DNA from: Arthrobacter frigidicola
GTDB lineage: Bacteria > Actinomycetota > Actinomycetes > Actinomycetales > Micrococcaceae
Direction: 5' to 3'
DNA length: 64,000 bases
Assembly: GCA_003602285.1 (NCBI GenBank)
Contig: QZVU01000003.1
Span: 186,001-250,000 of the forward strand
Of the stretch, positions 9,126-19,924 are shown piece by piece. The position numbers were made by a program, and so were the translations under genes. Numbering within the stretch: position 1 is the stretch's first letter; every line of letters begins with the position of its first letter. The notes beneath the pieces were generated by a model. That model saw only the letters and a program-made list of their open reading frames with translations. It did no database searches and was not told the origin of the DNA.

Positions 9126-9246
9126 ACTGCAGCTCACCCCGCTTTCCCGCGTCGAAAGCGTGGTGAGCTGCACACTCAACGGGGACGATAGCCGCCGAAA
9201 CTGCAGCACACCACGCTTCTCCGGAGCCTAAGCGTGGTGTGCTGCC
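9126..9246. repeat. Two tandem related hairpin repeats in a convergent junction
   Basis: 9128-9146 pair with 9154-9172 (19 bp, one mismatch) and 9203-9218 pair with 9230-9245 (16 bp, perfect). The two units are similar in sequence: both begin CTGCAGC and contain CGCTT...AAGCGTGGTG. They differ by paired changes (CTCACC/GGTGAG versus CACACC/GGTGTG) that keep the stems. They sit between convergent genes and may serve as a two-way terminator, but the duplication suggests a dispersed REP-like element. Confidence 0.8.
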
Positions 9247-9256
9247 AACTCGACGG

Positions 9257-11659
<2,403 letters not shown>

Positions 11660-12433
11660 TCAGGGCGCCGCCGGGACTCCCGTGGCGTCGATGACGATGA
11701 CCGAGACGTTGTCCCGGGCACCGGAGCGCAGGGTGGCCTCGATGAGGGTGTCGGCCGCCTCCTGGGGGTCCGCGACGGTGGCGAGGATCCCGCAGATCTC
11801 CTCGTCGGTGAGTTCACCGCTGAGCCCGTCGGAGCACACCAGGATCCGGTCCCCCTCCTCCACCGGCAGCAGCCAGAAGTCCGGTTCGGCGTCGTCGCCC
11901 GTGCCCAGGGCGCGGGTGACCACATGCCGGCGCGGGTGGGTGCGGGCCTGCTCCTCCGTGATCTGCCCGGTGTCGACAAGTTCCTGGACCTCGGAGTGGT
12001 CGACGGTGATCTGCCCGAACTGTCCCTGGCTCAGGCGGTAGGTGCGGGAGTCTCCGACGTTGAAGAAGAGCCAGTGGGGGGTGCCGGCCGCCTCGACGAG
12101 CACCACGCCGCTGAGGGTGGTCCCGGCGCGTCCGCTGGTCTCCTGCCGGATGCGGGCGTCGGCCTCCTGCACCAGCTCGTCAAGGTCCTCCGCGGTGAGC
12201 CGGGGCAGCCGGGTGCCGGCGATCGCGCTCATGCCGAGGGTCTGCACGCAGAGGCCGCTGGCCACCTCCCCCGCCTCGTGGCCGCCCATGCCGTCGGCGA
12301 CGGCGAAGATCGGGTCCGCCGCGATCAGCGAGTCCTCGTTGTTGTCGCGGCGCAGCCCGGTGTGGGTGGCGTGCCCGCACACCACGCGCAGGCCCTGGCC
12401 CGCGTCCGCGGGAACCTCGATCGAACCGCTCAT
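11660..12433 (-). CDS. PP2C-family Ser/Thr protein phosphatase
   Basis: 257-residue metal-dependent phosphatase that removes phosphate from Ser/Thr. The metal-binding motifs are intact: RRDNNEDSL near residue 26, VADGMGGHEAGE, VCSDGLSGELTDEE and the final DNVSVIVID. No membrane segment is seen, unlike the PstP proteins of the cell-division operon; it is probably a soluble paralogue. The ATG overlaps the stop of a 28-codon upstream frame. A Ser/Thr kinase lies 12 kb away in the window, but there is no direct evidence they are partners. Confidence 0.92.
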   Translation of the reverse strand: MSGSIEVPADAGQGLRVVCGHATHTGLRRDNNEDSLIAADPIFAVADGMGGHEAGEVASGLCVQTLGMSAIAGTRLPRLTAEDLDELVQEADARIRQETSGRAGTTLSGVVLVEAAGTPHWLFFNVGDSRTYRLSQGQFGQITVDHSEVQELVDTGQITEEQARTHPRRHVVTRALGTGDDAEPDFWLLPVEEGDRILVCSDGLSGELTDEEICGILATVADPQEAADTLIEATLRSGARDNVSVIVIDATGVPAAP

Positions 12434-12516
12434 CGAGCCGCCCCGGGCAGCAGCCGACCGGTGCGGAGAGCGGGGCGCGGGTGCCTGCCGGCGGGGATGT
12501 TCAGCTGGTCGGTCAT
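12430..12516 (-). CDS. Possible 28-residue leader ORF of the PP2C gene
   Basis: An ATG at 12516 opens a 28-codon frame (begins MTDQLNIPAGRHPRPALRTG) whose TGA overlaps the PP2C ATG in an ATGA arrangement typical of translational coupling. The PP2C start has only a weak ribosome-binding site, so coupling could matter. I recognise no family; the ORF may be non-coding. Confidence 0.3.
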   Translation of the reverse strand: MTDQLNIPAGRHPRPALRTGRLLPGAAR

Positions 12517-12593
12517 CTGTCCATTCTGCACTGGAGTGCGGTGGGCCACCAGCGGAGGCTGTGCCGGGCGCCGTTGCGTGGTCGGGCGGGCGC

Positions 12594-13805
12594 TCAGTCG
12601 AGCACCAGCCCGCTGCCGGTCCCCCGGGCCAGGGTCACCGGGTGGACCTCCCCGAAACCGCGCACGGTGCGTGCCTGCTGCGGAATCAGGACGAACTTCT
12701 CATTGCCGCTGAGCGTGGCGGCGGTGGTGGCGTCGATCAGCACCGTGCCGGGCTCGGCCAGGGCGGTCAGGCGCGCGGCGAGGTTCACCGTGGGGCCGTA
12801 GATATCCCCCAGCCGGGACAGGATCCTCCCCCAGACCATCGAGACCCGGGCCGAGGGCAGCAGGTCGTCCTCGGTGAACGCCTTGGCCAGGGCCAGGGAG
12901 ATCTCCGCGCCGGCCTCGGGCGATTCGGCGATGTAGAGGACTTCATCGCCGATCGTCTTCACCAGCCGGCCGCCGCCGACCGAGATGATCTCGGCGCACT
13001 TGTTCTCGAACCGCTGCACCAGCTGGGCGAGGGTCCGCTCGTTCATCTGCCGGGACAGGCTGGTGTAGGACACCAGGTCCGCGAAGCCGACGGCGCGCGC
13101 CAGCGGCAGGGGTGCGTCGTCCTCGTCGCCGTCCCGGCCCTCCTCGCTCGCCCGCAGGCCCGACTCGGCCCGGAGGGCGAGGCGCTGGACGGCAGCGTTC
13201 ATCTGGCGCCGCCACGCGTACACCAGCATCTTCTCGAGGGGCTCGATTAGGTCGGGGAGCTCCGAGACCAGCGCCTTGCGGGCCACCGCGTCGGGGATGC
13301 CGCGCTGGACGACCATCTCCTCGACGATGGCCTCGATCTGCCACACAACCATGCGGTCGGTCATCTGGCCGACCGCCCGGGTGATGGAGATGGCGGCGTC
13401 CTCGGTGAGCTGTTCCTGCCGGACCAGTTCGATGATGGTCGTCAGCGCTTCCTTGTCCTTCTCGGTGAACGCGACATCCTCGTCCCCGATATTGGGGAAG
13501 CCCATGGCGCGCCAGAGCTTGCGGGCCGACAGCAGGGAGACCCCGGCGCGGGCGGCCACCTCGCGCCGGCGCAGGGTGCGTTCCGCCCCGAGGAGTTCGA
13601 TCTCCAGCGCCCGGATCGCTTCGCGGTGCGGGTCGGCGGAAGCGGGCGCGGGCGCGGGGGAAGGCACCGGTGCGGGTGCGGGGTCGGGCAAAGGGTCGAG
13701 GCGTTCGCCGGGGTGCCCGTTCGATCCCGGCAGTTCCTGCGGCTGCCACACGGCCTTGGGCGGGGGCACGGCGGCGTCGGCGTCGGGGCGGCTTGCGGTG
13801 GTCAT
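12594..13805 (-). CDS. Class III adenylate/guanylate cyclase with HTH-like regulatory domain
   Basis: 403-residue soluble cyclase. After a proline/alanine-rich N-terminus, residues about 75-210 form a helical domain beginning RREVAARAGVSLLSARKLWRAMGF, resembling the regulatory domain of mycobacterial Rv1264/Rv2212-type cyclases. The class III catalytic domain (about 225-400) has the metal-binding aspartates in VGFADLVSYTSL and KTIGDEVLYIAES, and the Asn/Arg transition-state pair in NLAARLTALAEPGTVLID. The lysine before TIGDE suits ATP specificity. A GGAGG site precedes the ATG, which overlaps the stop of the PH-domain gene by 4 nt. Regulation by pH, as in Rv1264, is only a possibility. Confidence 0.9.
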   Translation of the reverse strand: MTTASRPDADAAVPPPKAVWQPQELPGSNGHPGERLDPLPDPAPAPVPSPAPAPASADPHREAIRALEIELLGAERTLRRREVAARAGVSLLSARKLWRAMGFPNIGDEDVAFTEKDKEALTTIIELVRQEQLTEDAAISITRAVGQMTDRMVVWQIEAIVEEMVVQRGIPDAVARKALVSELPDLIEPLEKMLVYAWRRQMNAAVQRLALRAESGLRASEEGRDGDEDDAPLPLARAVGFADLVSYTSLSRQMNERTLAQLVQRFENKCAEIISVGGGRLVKTIGDEVLYIAESPEAGAEISLALAKAFTEDDLLPSARVSMVWGRILSRLGDIYGPTVNLAARLTALAEPGTVLIDATTAATLSGNEKFVLIPQQARTVRGFGEVHPVTLARGTGSGLVLD

Positions 13806-14440
13806 ACCGCCCCCCTCCAGGCCCCGCCGGGGCCGTCCTGCCGCGCTTCCGGATGCGCGGGCTGCCCCTGATCCGGCCACTGATCGGGCCACTGGTCCGG
13901 TCCGGGCTGACCCATCATGGCACGGCCGTTGAACAGTGCCGACTGCGGGAGCGCTCCGATCGCTTCGGCGACGTGGTCCCGAAACACGGCGGCGCAGGGC
14001 ACGTCGCGGTAGCTGACCGAGCGGCCGAACCCCAGGTCGAGGGTGAGCGTGCCGCTGCCGAAAGGCCGCTGCACCAGGGACTGGGTCACCCCCACCTGGT
14101 GGACGGCGGCCAGCGGCACCTCGTACAGGCTCCGCCGAGTCATCCCGCGGCGGTGGATGAGCCGTTGATTCGTGAGGATATAGCGGCCGGCCAGCCAGCG
14201 CAGCAGCGGACGGAAGAACATCCTCAGCAGCAGCAGGGCGCCGCCGACAGCGGCCACCGTGACGAGCAGGGGCTGCCACTGCTGCAGCTCCGGCGGCACC
14301 GCGGCGCGGCTGAGCCAGCCCAGGGCGTAGCCGCCGGCGGTGAGCACGGCCAGGGCGCCGATCGACGGCCAGATCAGGCTCCGCGGGGTGGCCCGCGTCC
14401 GGGTGAGGACCTGCTCGCCGGGGGCGAGTTTCACCTTCAT
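13802..14440 (-). CDS. PH domain-containing membrane protein
   Basis: 212-residue protein with two membrane helices (about residues 25-45 and 55-75, SLIWPSIGALAVLTAGGYAL and LLVTVAAVGGALLLLRMFF) followed by a bacterial PH/bPH2 domain, RYILTNQRLIHRRGMTRRSLYEVPLAAV, and a glycine/proline-rich tail with a QWPD repeat. bPH2 proteins of this kind are widespread and poorly understood. It is translationally coupled to the downstream cyclase (ATGA overlap), which hints that the two act together at the membrane. Confidence 0.8.
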   Translation of the reverse strand: MKVKLAPGEQVLTRTRATPRSLIWPSIGALAVLTAGGYALGWLSRAAVPPELQQWQPLLVTVAAVGGALLLLRMFFRPLLRWLAGRYILTNQRLIHRRGMTRRSLYEVPLAAVHQVGVTQSLVQRPFGSGTLTLDLGFGRSVSYRDVPCAAVFRDHVAEAIGALPQSALFNGRAMMGQPGPDQWPDQWPDQGQPAHPEARQDGPGGAWRGAV

Positions 14441-14540
14441 CGCGACGGCCCCGGGGCGGTGAGCACGCCTGGGGTAGGCGCAGCGGCGGGGACGTTGCCG
14501 ACCGGGCCGCGCGGCGGCCGTCCGGCCCGGGCTGACGACG

Positions 14541-15434
14541 TCATCCGGCGTCCTGACCCGCGGGCCGCAGGTGCACGATGTCGCCGACGGAGACGGTGTG
14601 CCGCCCGCCGTCGTCGTCGCGCATCACGAGCCCGCCGCGCTCATCAAGCGCCAGCGCGTGGCCGGTCAGTTCGCGGCCGCCGGGAAGTTCCGCCCGGACG
14701 TCCCGCCCAAGGGTGTGCATGCGCCCGGAGACCGCGCCGGCGAGGGTGCTCCCATCGGCGAGGGTAGCGGAGGCATCACCGTCGACGGCGCAGAAGGCTG
14801 AGTAGCGGGCGGCGAAGGTGCGCAGGAAGGACTTCAGGAGGATATTGCGGTCCGTGGTGCCCGCGTACTCAAGGAGCAGGGAGGTGGCGGTGGGCACCGG
14901 CAGTTCCGAATCGGTGAGGCTGACATTGAGCCCGACCCCCACGACCAGCGCGGGCGGCGAGCCGTTGGCTCCGGGAACGAACCGGGCGAGCACCCCGGCC
15001 AGCTTGCGGGAATCGACGATGACGTCGTTGGGCCACTTCAGCTGCGGACTCACTTCGGTGCGGTCCTCGATGCTCTCGGCCAGGGCCAGGGCGGCAAGCA
15101 GTGAAAGCCAGGAGTAGCTCTCCGTGGGGAGGGGCCGGCCGCCGGCGTTCACGGGCCGCAGCAGCAGGCTCACGATCAGGGAGGACCGCTCCGGGGCCAC
15201 CCAGCTGCGGCCGAGCCGTCCACGTCCGGCGCGCTGCATCTCCGCCGTCAGCACCGAAAGGTCGGGCCACTGCCCGGGTTCCAGCTCGGCCAGCCCGGCC
15301 AGATCGTCGTTGGTGGAGCCGGTCTCCTGAACCAGCTCCACGCGCGCATACGGTCCGGCCGGAGCGCACAGGGCCACCGACAGCGCCGCCGCGTCCAAAC
15401 CGGGTCGCTCCAGGTTTGAGTAGCGGTTGGTCAT
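14541..15434 (-). CDS. birA: Biotin--[acetyl-CoA-carboxylase] ligase
   Basis: 297-residue biotin protein ligase that makes biotinyl-AMP and attaches biotin to the carrier lysine of carboxylases. Motifs: ETGSTNDDLAGL, AEMQRAGRGRLGRSWVAPERS (the GRGRxGR biotinyl-AMP loop), KWPNDVIVDSRKLAGVL and LVVGVGLNVSLT. There is no N-terminal DNA-binding domain, so it is not a repressor. It lies close to two carboxylase loci that need it (accD/accE and accA). The ATG at 15434 has GGAGGC upstream, but a TAGAAT -10 hexamer also ends 7 nt before it, so the mRNA may be leaderless. Confidence 0.95.
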   Translation of the reverse strand: MTNRYSNLERPGLDAAALSVALCAPAGPYARVELVQETGSTNDDLAGLAELEPGQWPDLSVLTAEMQRAGRGRLGRSWVAPERSSLIVSLLLRPVNAGGRPLPTESYSWLSLLAALALAESIEDRTEVSPQLKWPNDVIVDSRKLAGVLARFVPGANGSPPALVVGVGLNVSLTDSELPVPTATSLLLEYAGTTDRNILLKSFLRTFAARYSAFCAVDGDASATLADGSTLAGAVSGRMHTLGRDVRAELPGGRELTGHALALDERGGLVMRDDDGGRHTVSVGDIVHLRPAGQDAG

Positions 15435-15471
15435 GCCTCCGATTCTACCCAGCCGGGCAGCGCCCACCGGC

Positions 15472-16377
15472 TCACAGGAAAATGTCCTGGACGAGCCGGT
15501 CCTCCGGCGCGCCCAGGCTGTACGGGCTAAAGTCGCTCACTCCCTCCTCCCGGAGCACCTCCTCGTCGGTGAAGAAGTTGCCGGTGCAGCTGTGTGAGCT
15601 GCGCGAGAGCACCGCGTGTGCCGCGTCGGCGACGATCTCCGGGCGGCGGGCGGCCTGCACCAGGGTGCCGCCGCCTGGCATATTGCGGATCGCCGCGGTG
15701 TCGATCAGGGTCTTCGGCCACAGGGAGTTCACGGCAATGCCCTCCCCGCGCAGCTCCTCCGCCAGGCCGAGCGTGGTCAGGCTCATCCCGTACTTGGCCA
15801 GGGTGTAGGCGAGGTGCGCGCCGGCCCACTTCGGGTCGAGGTTCAGCGGCGGGGAGAGCGTCAGGATGTGCGGGTTGTCGGAGCGGCGCAGCGCGTCGAG
15901 CGAGAACTTGCTGAGCATGAACGTGCCGCGGACGTTGACGTCGGCCATCAGGTCGTAGCGCTTCATGTCGACCTCGGGGGTGCGGGAGAGGTCGATCGCG
16001 GAGGCATTGTTGACGACGGCGTCGATCCGGCCGAAGCGCCCGAGCGCGGCGTCGACAGCGCCGCGCACGTCCTCGTCGCGGCGGACGTCGCCGACGAGGG
16101 GCAGGGCCGTTCCGCCGGCCTCCTCGATGAGGCGTGCGGCGCTGGAGACGGTTCCCTCGAGCTTCGGGTGCGGCTCGCCGGTCTTGGCCAGGAGCACGAT
16201 GTTCGCTCCGTCGCGGGCGGCGCGCAGCGCGATCGCCAGGCCGATGCCCCGGCTCCCGCCCGACATCAGGAGCGTGCGCCCCCGCAGGGGAGCCTCCGGG
16301 GGGTTGACGGCCGTCGCCGGGACGGGATTCTCTGCTGGTGTCGCTGCTGCGTTCTCTGCTGCGTTGCTGGCGGTCAT
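15472..16377 (-). CDS. Short-chain dehydrogenase/reductase (HSDL2-like)
   Basis: 301-residue SDR. After an alanine-rich N-terminus of about 30 residues, the nucleotide-binding motif is [14 protein letters not shown] (TGxxxGxG type), followed by NNASAIDLS and the catalytic YTLAK (YxxxK). The insert around [22 protein letters not shown] is typical of the HSDL2/citronellal-dehydrogenase-like SDR group linked to fatty-acid or terpenoid metabolism. A TATTCT -10 ends exactly 6 nt before the ATG, pointing to a leaderless transcript. Divergent from accD, with a TetR-type palindrome between. Confidence 0.85.
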   Translation of the reverse strand: MTASNAAENAAATPAENPVPATAVNPPEAPLRGRTLLMSGGSRGIGLAIALRAARDGANIVLLAKTGEPHPKLEGTVSSAARLIEEAGGTALPLVGDVRRDEDVRGAVDAALGRFGRIDAVVNNASAIDLSRTPEVDMKRYDLMADVNVRGTFMLSKFSLDALRRSDNPHILTLSPPLNLDPKWAGAHLAYTLAKYGMSLTTLGLAEELRGEGIAVNSLWPKTLIDTAAIRNMPGGGTLVQAARRPEIVADAAHAVLSRSSHSCTGNFFTDEEVLREEGVSDFSPYSLGAPEDRLVQDIFL

Positions 16378-16428
16378 GCGGCAAGAATACGCAGGCGGGG
16401 GCGCGGCGCCGGCTGCGACGCACCGAAT

Positions 16429-16444
16429 GTTACCGACCGGTAAC
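16429..16444. promoter_or_regulatory. TetR-type palindromic operator between SDR and accD
   Basis: Perfect palindrome GTTACCGACCGGTAAC (7-bp arms, 2-bp centre), about 52 bp upstream of the SDR start. Its shape is typical of TetR-family operators. No TetR gene is visible in the window. Confidence 0.55.
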
Positions 16445-16477
16445 CCGAGGGGTCGGACTAAGTGTTCGCGCCGGAAC

Positions 16478-16494
16478 CTGTAGGAGTCCTACAG
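16478..16494. promoter_or_regulatory. Palindromic operator upstream of accD, shared with accA
   Basis: CTGTAGGAGTCCTACAG, perfect 8+1+8 palindrome. The core TGTAGGANYCCTACA recurs at 22367-22381 upstream of accA. It sits just upstream of a TAGACT -10 (16517-16522) and covers the -35 area, a position fit for repression. The regulator is not encoded here. Confidence 0.7.
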
Positions 16495-16516
16495 TCGGAG
16501 GGGCCCCTCGGCTCAC

Positions 16517-16522
16517 TAGACT
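16517..16522 (+). promoter_or_regulatory. Probable accD -10 element
   Basis: TAGACT, matching the actinobacterial TANNNT pattern, 97 nt upstream of the accD ATG. The operator at 16478-16494 overlaps where a -35 would be. Confidence 0.4.
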
Positions 16523-16619
16523 GGGACGGTCGCTCGTTTTTTTGGAGGATTCCTCACAAGGAGCCCCCCGGAGGCCGCCGCGCCAGACGCCCGCCCTACC
16601 CCCTGCACTCGGAGATTCA

Positions 16620-18215
16620 ATGAAGCAAGACGTGGAACCCGACCTCAAGACGACCGCCGGCAAGCTCGCCGACTTCCGGCGCCGGCAGAGCCAGTCGCTG
16701 CTGCCTTCGGGCCCCGAAGCCGTTGAACGCCAGCACGCCCGCGGCAAGAACACGGCCCGCGAACGCATCGACCTCCTCGTCGACCCCGGGTCCTTCGTCG
16801 AGTTCGACGCCCTGGCCGTCCACCGCTCGAACGCGTTCGGCATGGACAAGAAGCGGCCCCTCGGGGACGGCGTGGTCTCCGGCTACGCCACCGTCGACGG
16901 GCGCCTCATCGGGATCTACAGCCAGGACTTCACCGTCTTCGGCGGCTCCCTCAGCCAGGTCAACGGCGAGAAGATCGTCAAGGTCCAGGAGTTCGCGCTG
17001 CGCAACGGCTGCCCGGTGGTGGGCATCAACGACGGCGGCGGGGCCCGCATCCAGGAGGGCGTGGCCTCCCTGGCCATGTTCGCCGACATCTTCCGCAACA
17101 ACGTCCATGCCTCCGGCGTCGTCCCCCAGATCTCCCTGATCCTCGGACCGTGCGCGGGCGGGGCCGCCTACTCGCCGGCCCTGACTGACTACGTGGTGAT
17201 GGTGGACAAGACCTCCCACATGTTCATCACGGGCCCGGACGTCATCAAGACCGTCACCGGCGAGGACGTCGACATGGAGACCCTCGGCGGCGCACGCCAG
17301 CACAACACCACCACCGGCACCTCGACCTACCTCGCGGCCGACGAACAGGACGCCGTCGGCTTCGTGCGCGAACTGCTCGACTACCTCCCCTCGAACAACC
17401 TCGCCGAGGCCCCGCTCGGGGAGTTCACCGAGATGCTCGAGACGACGCTCGAGGACGAGGCCCTCGACACGCTGATCCCGGACTCCGCGAACCAGCCCTA
17501 CGACATGCACGCAGTGATCGCCGCGATCGTCGACGACGGCCATTTCCTGGAGATGCAGGCGCTCTACGCGCCGAACTCGCTCATCGGGTACGCCCGGGTG
17601 GAGGGCCACACCATCGGCATCGTCGCCAACCAGCCGATGCAATTCGCCGGCACCCTCGACATCAACGCCTCCGAGAAGGCCGCCCGCTTCGTCCGCCACT
17701 GCGACGCGTTCAACATCCCCATCCTGACCCTGGTCGACGTTCCGGGCTTCCTGCCCGGCAAGGACCAGGAGTTCAACGGCATCATCCGCCGCGGCGCGAA
17801 GCTCCTCTACGCCTACGCCGAGGCGACCGTGCCCAAGGTGACGGTGATTACCCGCAAGGCCTACGGCGGGGCATACATCGTGATGGGCTCCAAGAAGCTC
17901 GGCGCGGACCTCAACCTGGCGTGGCCGACGGCGCAGATCGGCGTCATGGGCGCTCAGGGCGCGGTGAACATCCTCTACCGCGGCCACCTGAAGGCGGTCG
18001 CCGAGGCCGGCGGCGACGTCGAGGCGGCACGCGCCGAGGTGGTCCAGCAGTACGAAGAGGAGCTGCTCAACCCGTACCAGGCGGCGCAGCTCGGCTACGT
18101 CGACGCCGTCATCGCCCCCTCCGACACCCGGGTCCAGGTGGTGCGGGCGCTGCGGGCGCTGCGTGACAAGCGGGCCACCCTGCCCGCCAAAAAGCACGGG
18201 AACATCCCGCTGTGA
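16620..18215 (+). CDS. accD: Acyl-CoA carboxylase carboxyltransferase (beta) subunit
   Basis: 531-residue carboxyltransferase that moves CO2 from biotin to acetyl- or propionyl-CoA. Both crotonase-fold halves are complete. The N-terminal half has [18 protein letters not shown] and [19 protein letters not shown] (acyl-CoA oxyanion Gly-Ala); the C-terminal half has [34 protein letters not shown] and [15 protein letters not shown] (biotin side). This is the PccB/AccD5 architecture. The ATG at 16620 follows a GGAG site; it precedes accE with a 4-nt overlap. Works with the biotinylated alpha subunit at 22480-24312. Confidence 0.95.
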   Translation: MKQDVEPDLKTTAGKLADFRRRQSQSLLPSGPEAVERQHARGKNTARERIDLLVDPGSFVEFDALAVHRSNAFGMDKKRPLGDGVVSGYATVDGRLIGIYSQDFTVFGGSLSQVNGEKIVKVQEFALRNGCPVVGINDGGGARIQEGVASLAMFADIFRNNVHASGVVPQISLILGPCAGGAAYSPALTDYVVMVDKTSHMFITGPDVIKTVTGEDVDMETLGGARQHNTTTGTSTYLAADEQDAVGFVRELLDYLPSNNLAEAPLGEFTEMLETTLEDEALDTLIPDSANQPYDMHAVIAAIVDDGHFLEMQALYAPNSLIGYARVEGHTIGIVANQPMQFAGTLDINASEKAARFVRHCDAFNIPILTLVDVPGFLPGKDQEFNGIIRRGAKLLYAYAEATVPKVTVITRKAYGGAYIVMGSKKLGADLNLAWPTAQIGVMGAQGAVNILYRGHLKAVAEAGGDVEAARAEVVQQYEEELLNPYQAAQLGYVDAVIAPSDTRVQVVRALRALRDKRATLPAKKHGNIPL

Positions 18216-18430
18216 GCACCGGCACCCCGGAGGAGGAACCGCTGCTGCGCGTGGTGGCGGGGAACCCCACGGACGAAGAGGTGGCCGCGCTGACCGCCGT
18301 CGTCCTGGCGATGGCGGACTCAGGGGACTCGAATGACCGGCGCCACCCGGGCCGGGCGTGGCTGCGCCGGACCCTGCTGCGCCTGCACCCGCTGCCCGGG
18401 CCCGGCTCCTGGCGGCGCAGCGGCAGGTAG
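18212..18430 (+). CDS. accE: Acyl-CoA carboxylase epsilon subunit
   Basis: 72-residue AccE/PccX-type protein. The signature [20 protein letters not shown] near the N-terminus and the C-terminal [11 protein letters not shown] match actinobacterial epsilon subunits, which stabilise or activate the alpha-beta carboxylase. The GTG start overlaps the accD stop (GTGA). The stop codon lies in a 16-bp tandem repeat, so slippage there would change the C-terminus. Confidence 0.85.
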   Translation: MSTGTPEEEPLLRVVAGNPTDEEVAALTAVVLAMADSGDSNDRRHPGRAWLRRTLLRLHPLPGPGSWRRSGR

Positions 18431-18454
18431 GCGCAGCGGCAGGTAGGCGCAGCG
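18415..18454 (+). repeat. 16-bp tandem repeat across the accE stop codon
   Basis: GCGCAGCGGCAGGTAG occurs at 18415-18430 and 18431-18446, followed by a half copy to 18454. The first copy encodes the last five residues and stop of accE; the rest is intergenic. Confidence 0.85.
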
Positions 18455-18490
18455 CACGCCGCCGCATGCCCGCGGTCCGGGGCCTGCCGG

Positions 18491-19795
18491 TCAGCGCGGG
18501 TCGGTGACGGTTCCGAGGAACAGGGGCAGGCCGGTGGCCTCGTGGAGCACTGCGTAGAGGAACGGCCGGTCAACCTCGACCACCAGTTCCGGATCGACCG
18601 GCACCGAGGTGGCCATCAGTTCGAACTGGGTCACCGCCGCGGCGACCGTCCCCTTCTCCCCCACGGTGATCGAGGCGGCCTGGGCCGCCGCTGAGACGAC
18701 CGCGTCGGGCTGGATGGCGGAAAGGTCCGGTGCGCCGCCAAGGGTTTCCCGCAGGCCGAGCCTGCGCAGCAGCGGCAGCAGGTCGAAGGCGCTGTCCGAC
18801 GCCCAGCGCGGCAGGCCAAGCCCCAGGAAGACCTCACCGGCCTCCTCCATCGCCCCTGCGACCTCAAGCAGAGCCTCCTCAGAGCACGCAGGCAGGGCGG
18901 GCCCGTCGTGGGACCCGGCGTCGCCGTCGGCGAGCACGACCCGCAGCACGAACCCCTCGGTGTAGGGGACGTCGACCGCCACCCACCGGGGGCCGGCGGC
19001 GTACCGGGCCGGGGTACGGGTATGCATTCGATCGACCGCCACGGTGGTGCCGTCGGGCAGCCGAAAGTCCTCGGGGTAGGTGCCGGACGGGTCGAAGGGC
19101 TCGGCCCAGGCGGCCGCGAAGTATGCGGTGTTGAGCAGCGACAGGGTCGTATCCGGGTTGTACTCAACGGGCGCCTCTGTCATGCGCCCGCCGGTGGCCT
19201 CCGATACCCAGCGGTTCAGCACCGCCTCCGTTGCGGGATCGGCAAAGTCGACGGGATACACGCCGGCGCTGGAGTGGCGGGCCAGCATGGCGAGGAACGC
19301 GTCCCCGGTGGGGGTCCGCCGGTCCACGAACACGCCGTTGGCCAGGTGCAGCACCGGGACGGCCGGCGGCTCCTGCGCCTGAACCGCCCCGGGGTCGCCG
19401 TCGTACGGTGCGAGCCGGGCCAGCAGGGCCTCAAGGGCCGTGGTGCTGCCCTCCGCCGGCAGGCCCAGGACGGCGTCGAGTTCGGCGGCCGTGCTTGAGC
19501 CGGCCCCGGCCCGCAGCATCAGCAGGGCGCATAGGGCACTGACCGGGCTGGTGACGACGTTCTTCCCGGGCGCTCCGGCCAGCAGCGCCGCGCCCAGCCG
19601 GTAGGCACTCCGGCGCAGGGCCTCCTCCAGTGACACCGGCCCCGGCCGGTCGTCCCGTCCAGGGCGCCGGTCCTGAGCACGATCCTGTCCCCCGTCCTGT
19701 TCCTGTCCCCCGTCCTGTTCCTGTCCCCGGTCCTGTTTCCGTCCCTGATCCTCGTCCTGAAAATTCCTCCGCGGGTCCCCCGCCGCCGTATTCAT
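18491..19795 (-). CDS. Serpin-family serine protease inhibitor
   Basis: 434-residue bacterial serpin. The core starts around residue 56 (EEALRRSAYRLGAALLAG) with NVVTSPVSALCALLMLRAGAG; the hinge ITVGEKGTVAAAVTQ lies before the reactive loop and the C-terminal signature VDRPFLYAVLHEATGLPLFL ends in LGTVTDPR. Serpins trap target proteases by a one-use conformational change. The hinge alanines suggest an inhibitory rather than storage serpin. The N-terminal 50 residues are Gln/Asp/Gly-rich and encoded by an 18-bp repeat; no signal peptide is seen, so a cytoplasmic target is possible. It diverges from a DUF885 metallopeptidase, but a link is not shown. Confidence 0.88.
   Translation of the reverse strand: MNTAAGDPRRNFQDEDQGRKQDRGQEQDGGQEQDGGQDRAQDRRPGRDDRPGPVSLEEALRRSAYRLGAALLAGAPGKNVVTSPVSALCALLMLRAGAGSSTAAELDAVLGLPAEGSTTALEALLARLAPYDGDPGAVQAQEPPAVPVLHLANGVFVDRRTPTGDAFLAMLARHSSAGVYPVDFADPATEAVLNRWVSEATGGRMTEAPVEYNPDTTLSLLNTAYFAAAWAEPFDPSGTYPEDFRLPDGTTVAVDRMHTRTPARYAAGPRWVAVDVPYTEGFVLRVVLADGDAGSHDGPALPACSEEALLEVAGAMEEAGEVFLGLGLPRWASDSAFDLLPLLRRLGLRETLGGAPDLSAIQPDAVVSAAAQAASITVGEKGTVAAAVTQFELMATSVPVDPELVVEVDRPFLYAVLHEATGLPLFLGTVTDPR
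19681..19740 (-). repeat. 18-bp tandem repeat in the serpin N-terminus
   Basis: Two perfect copies of CGTCCTGTTCCTGTCCCC (19693-19710, 19711-19728) flanked by partial copies, encoding Gly-Gln-Glu-Gln-Asp-Gly repeats. The array is in frame. Confidence 0.8.
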
Positions 19796-19912
19796 GCCCT
19801 CACCCTAGGGGTCCGGAGGAAGGGAAGGGTGTTTTCGCGCGGCGCCGCGCTGAGGCGCCCGACCTGCCCCGGATATTTCGGCCGAACCGTAGCCCGGGGC
19901 AACGGACGGCGC

Positions 19913-19918
19913 TAGGCT
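19913..19918 (+). promoter_or_regulatory. -10 element for a leaderless DUF885 transcript
   Basis: TAGGCT ends 6 nt before the GTG at 19925, the spacing expected if transcription starts at the start codon itself. Confidence 0.5.
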
Positions 19919-19924
19919 CGGGCT

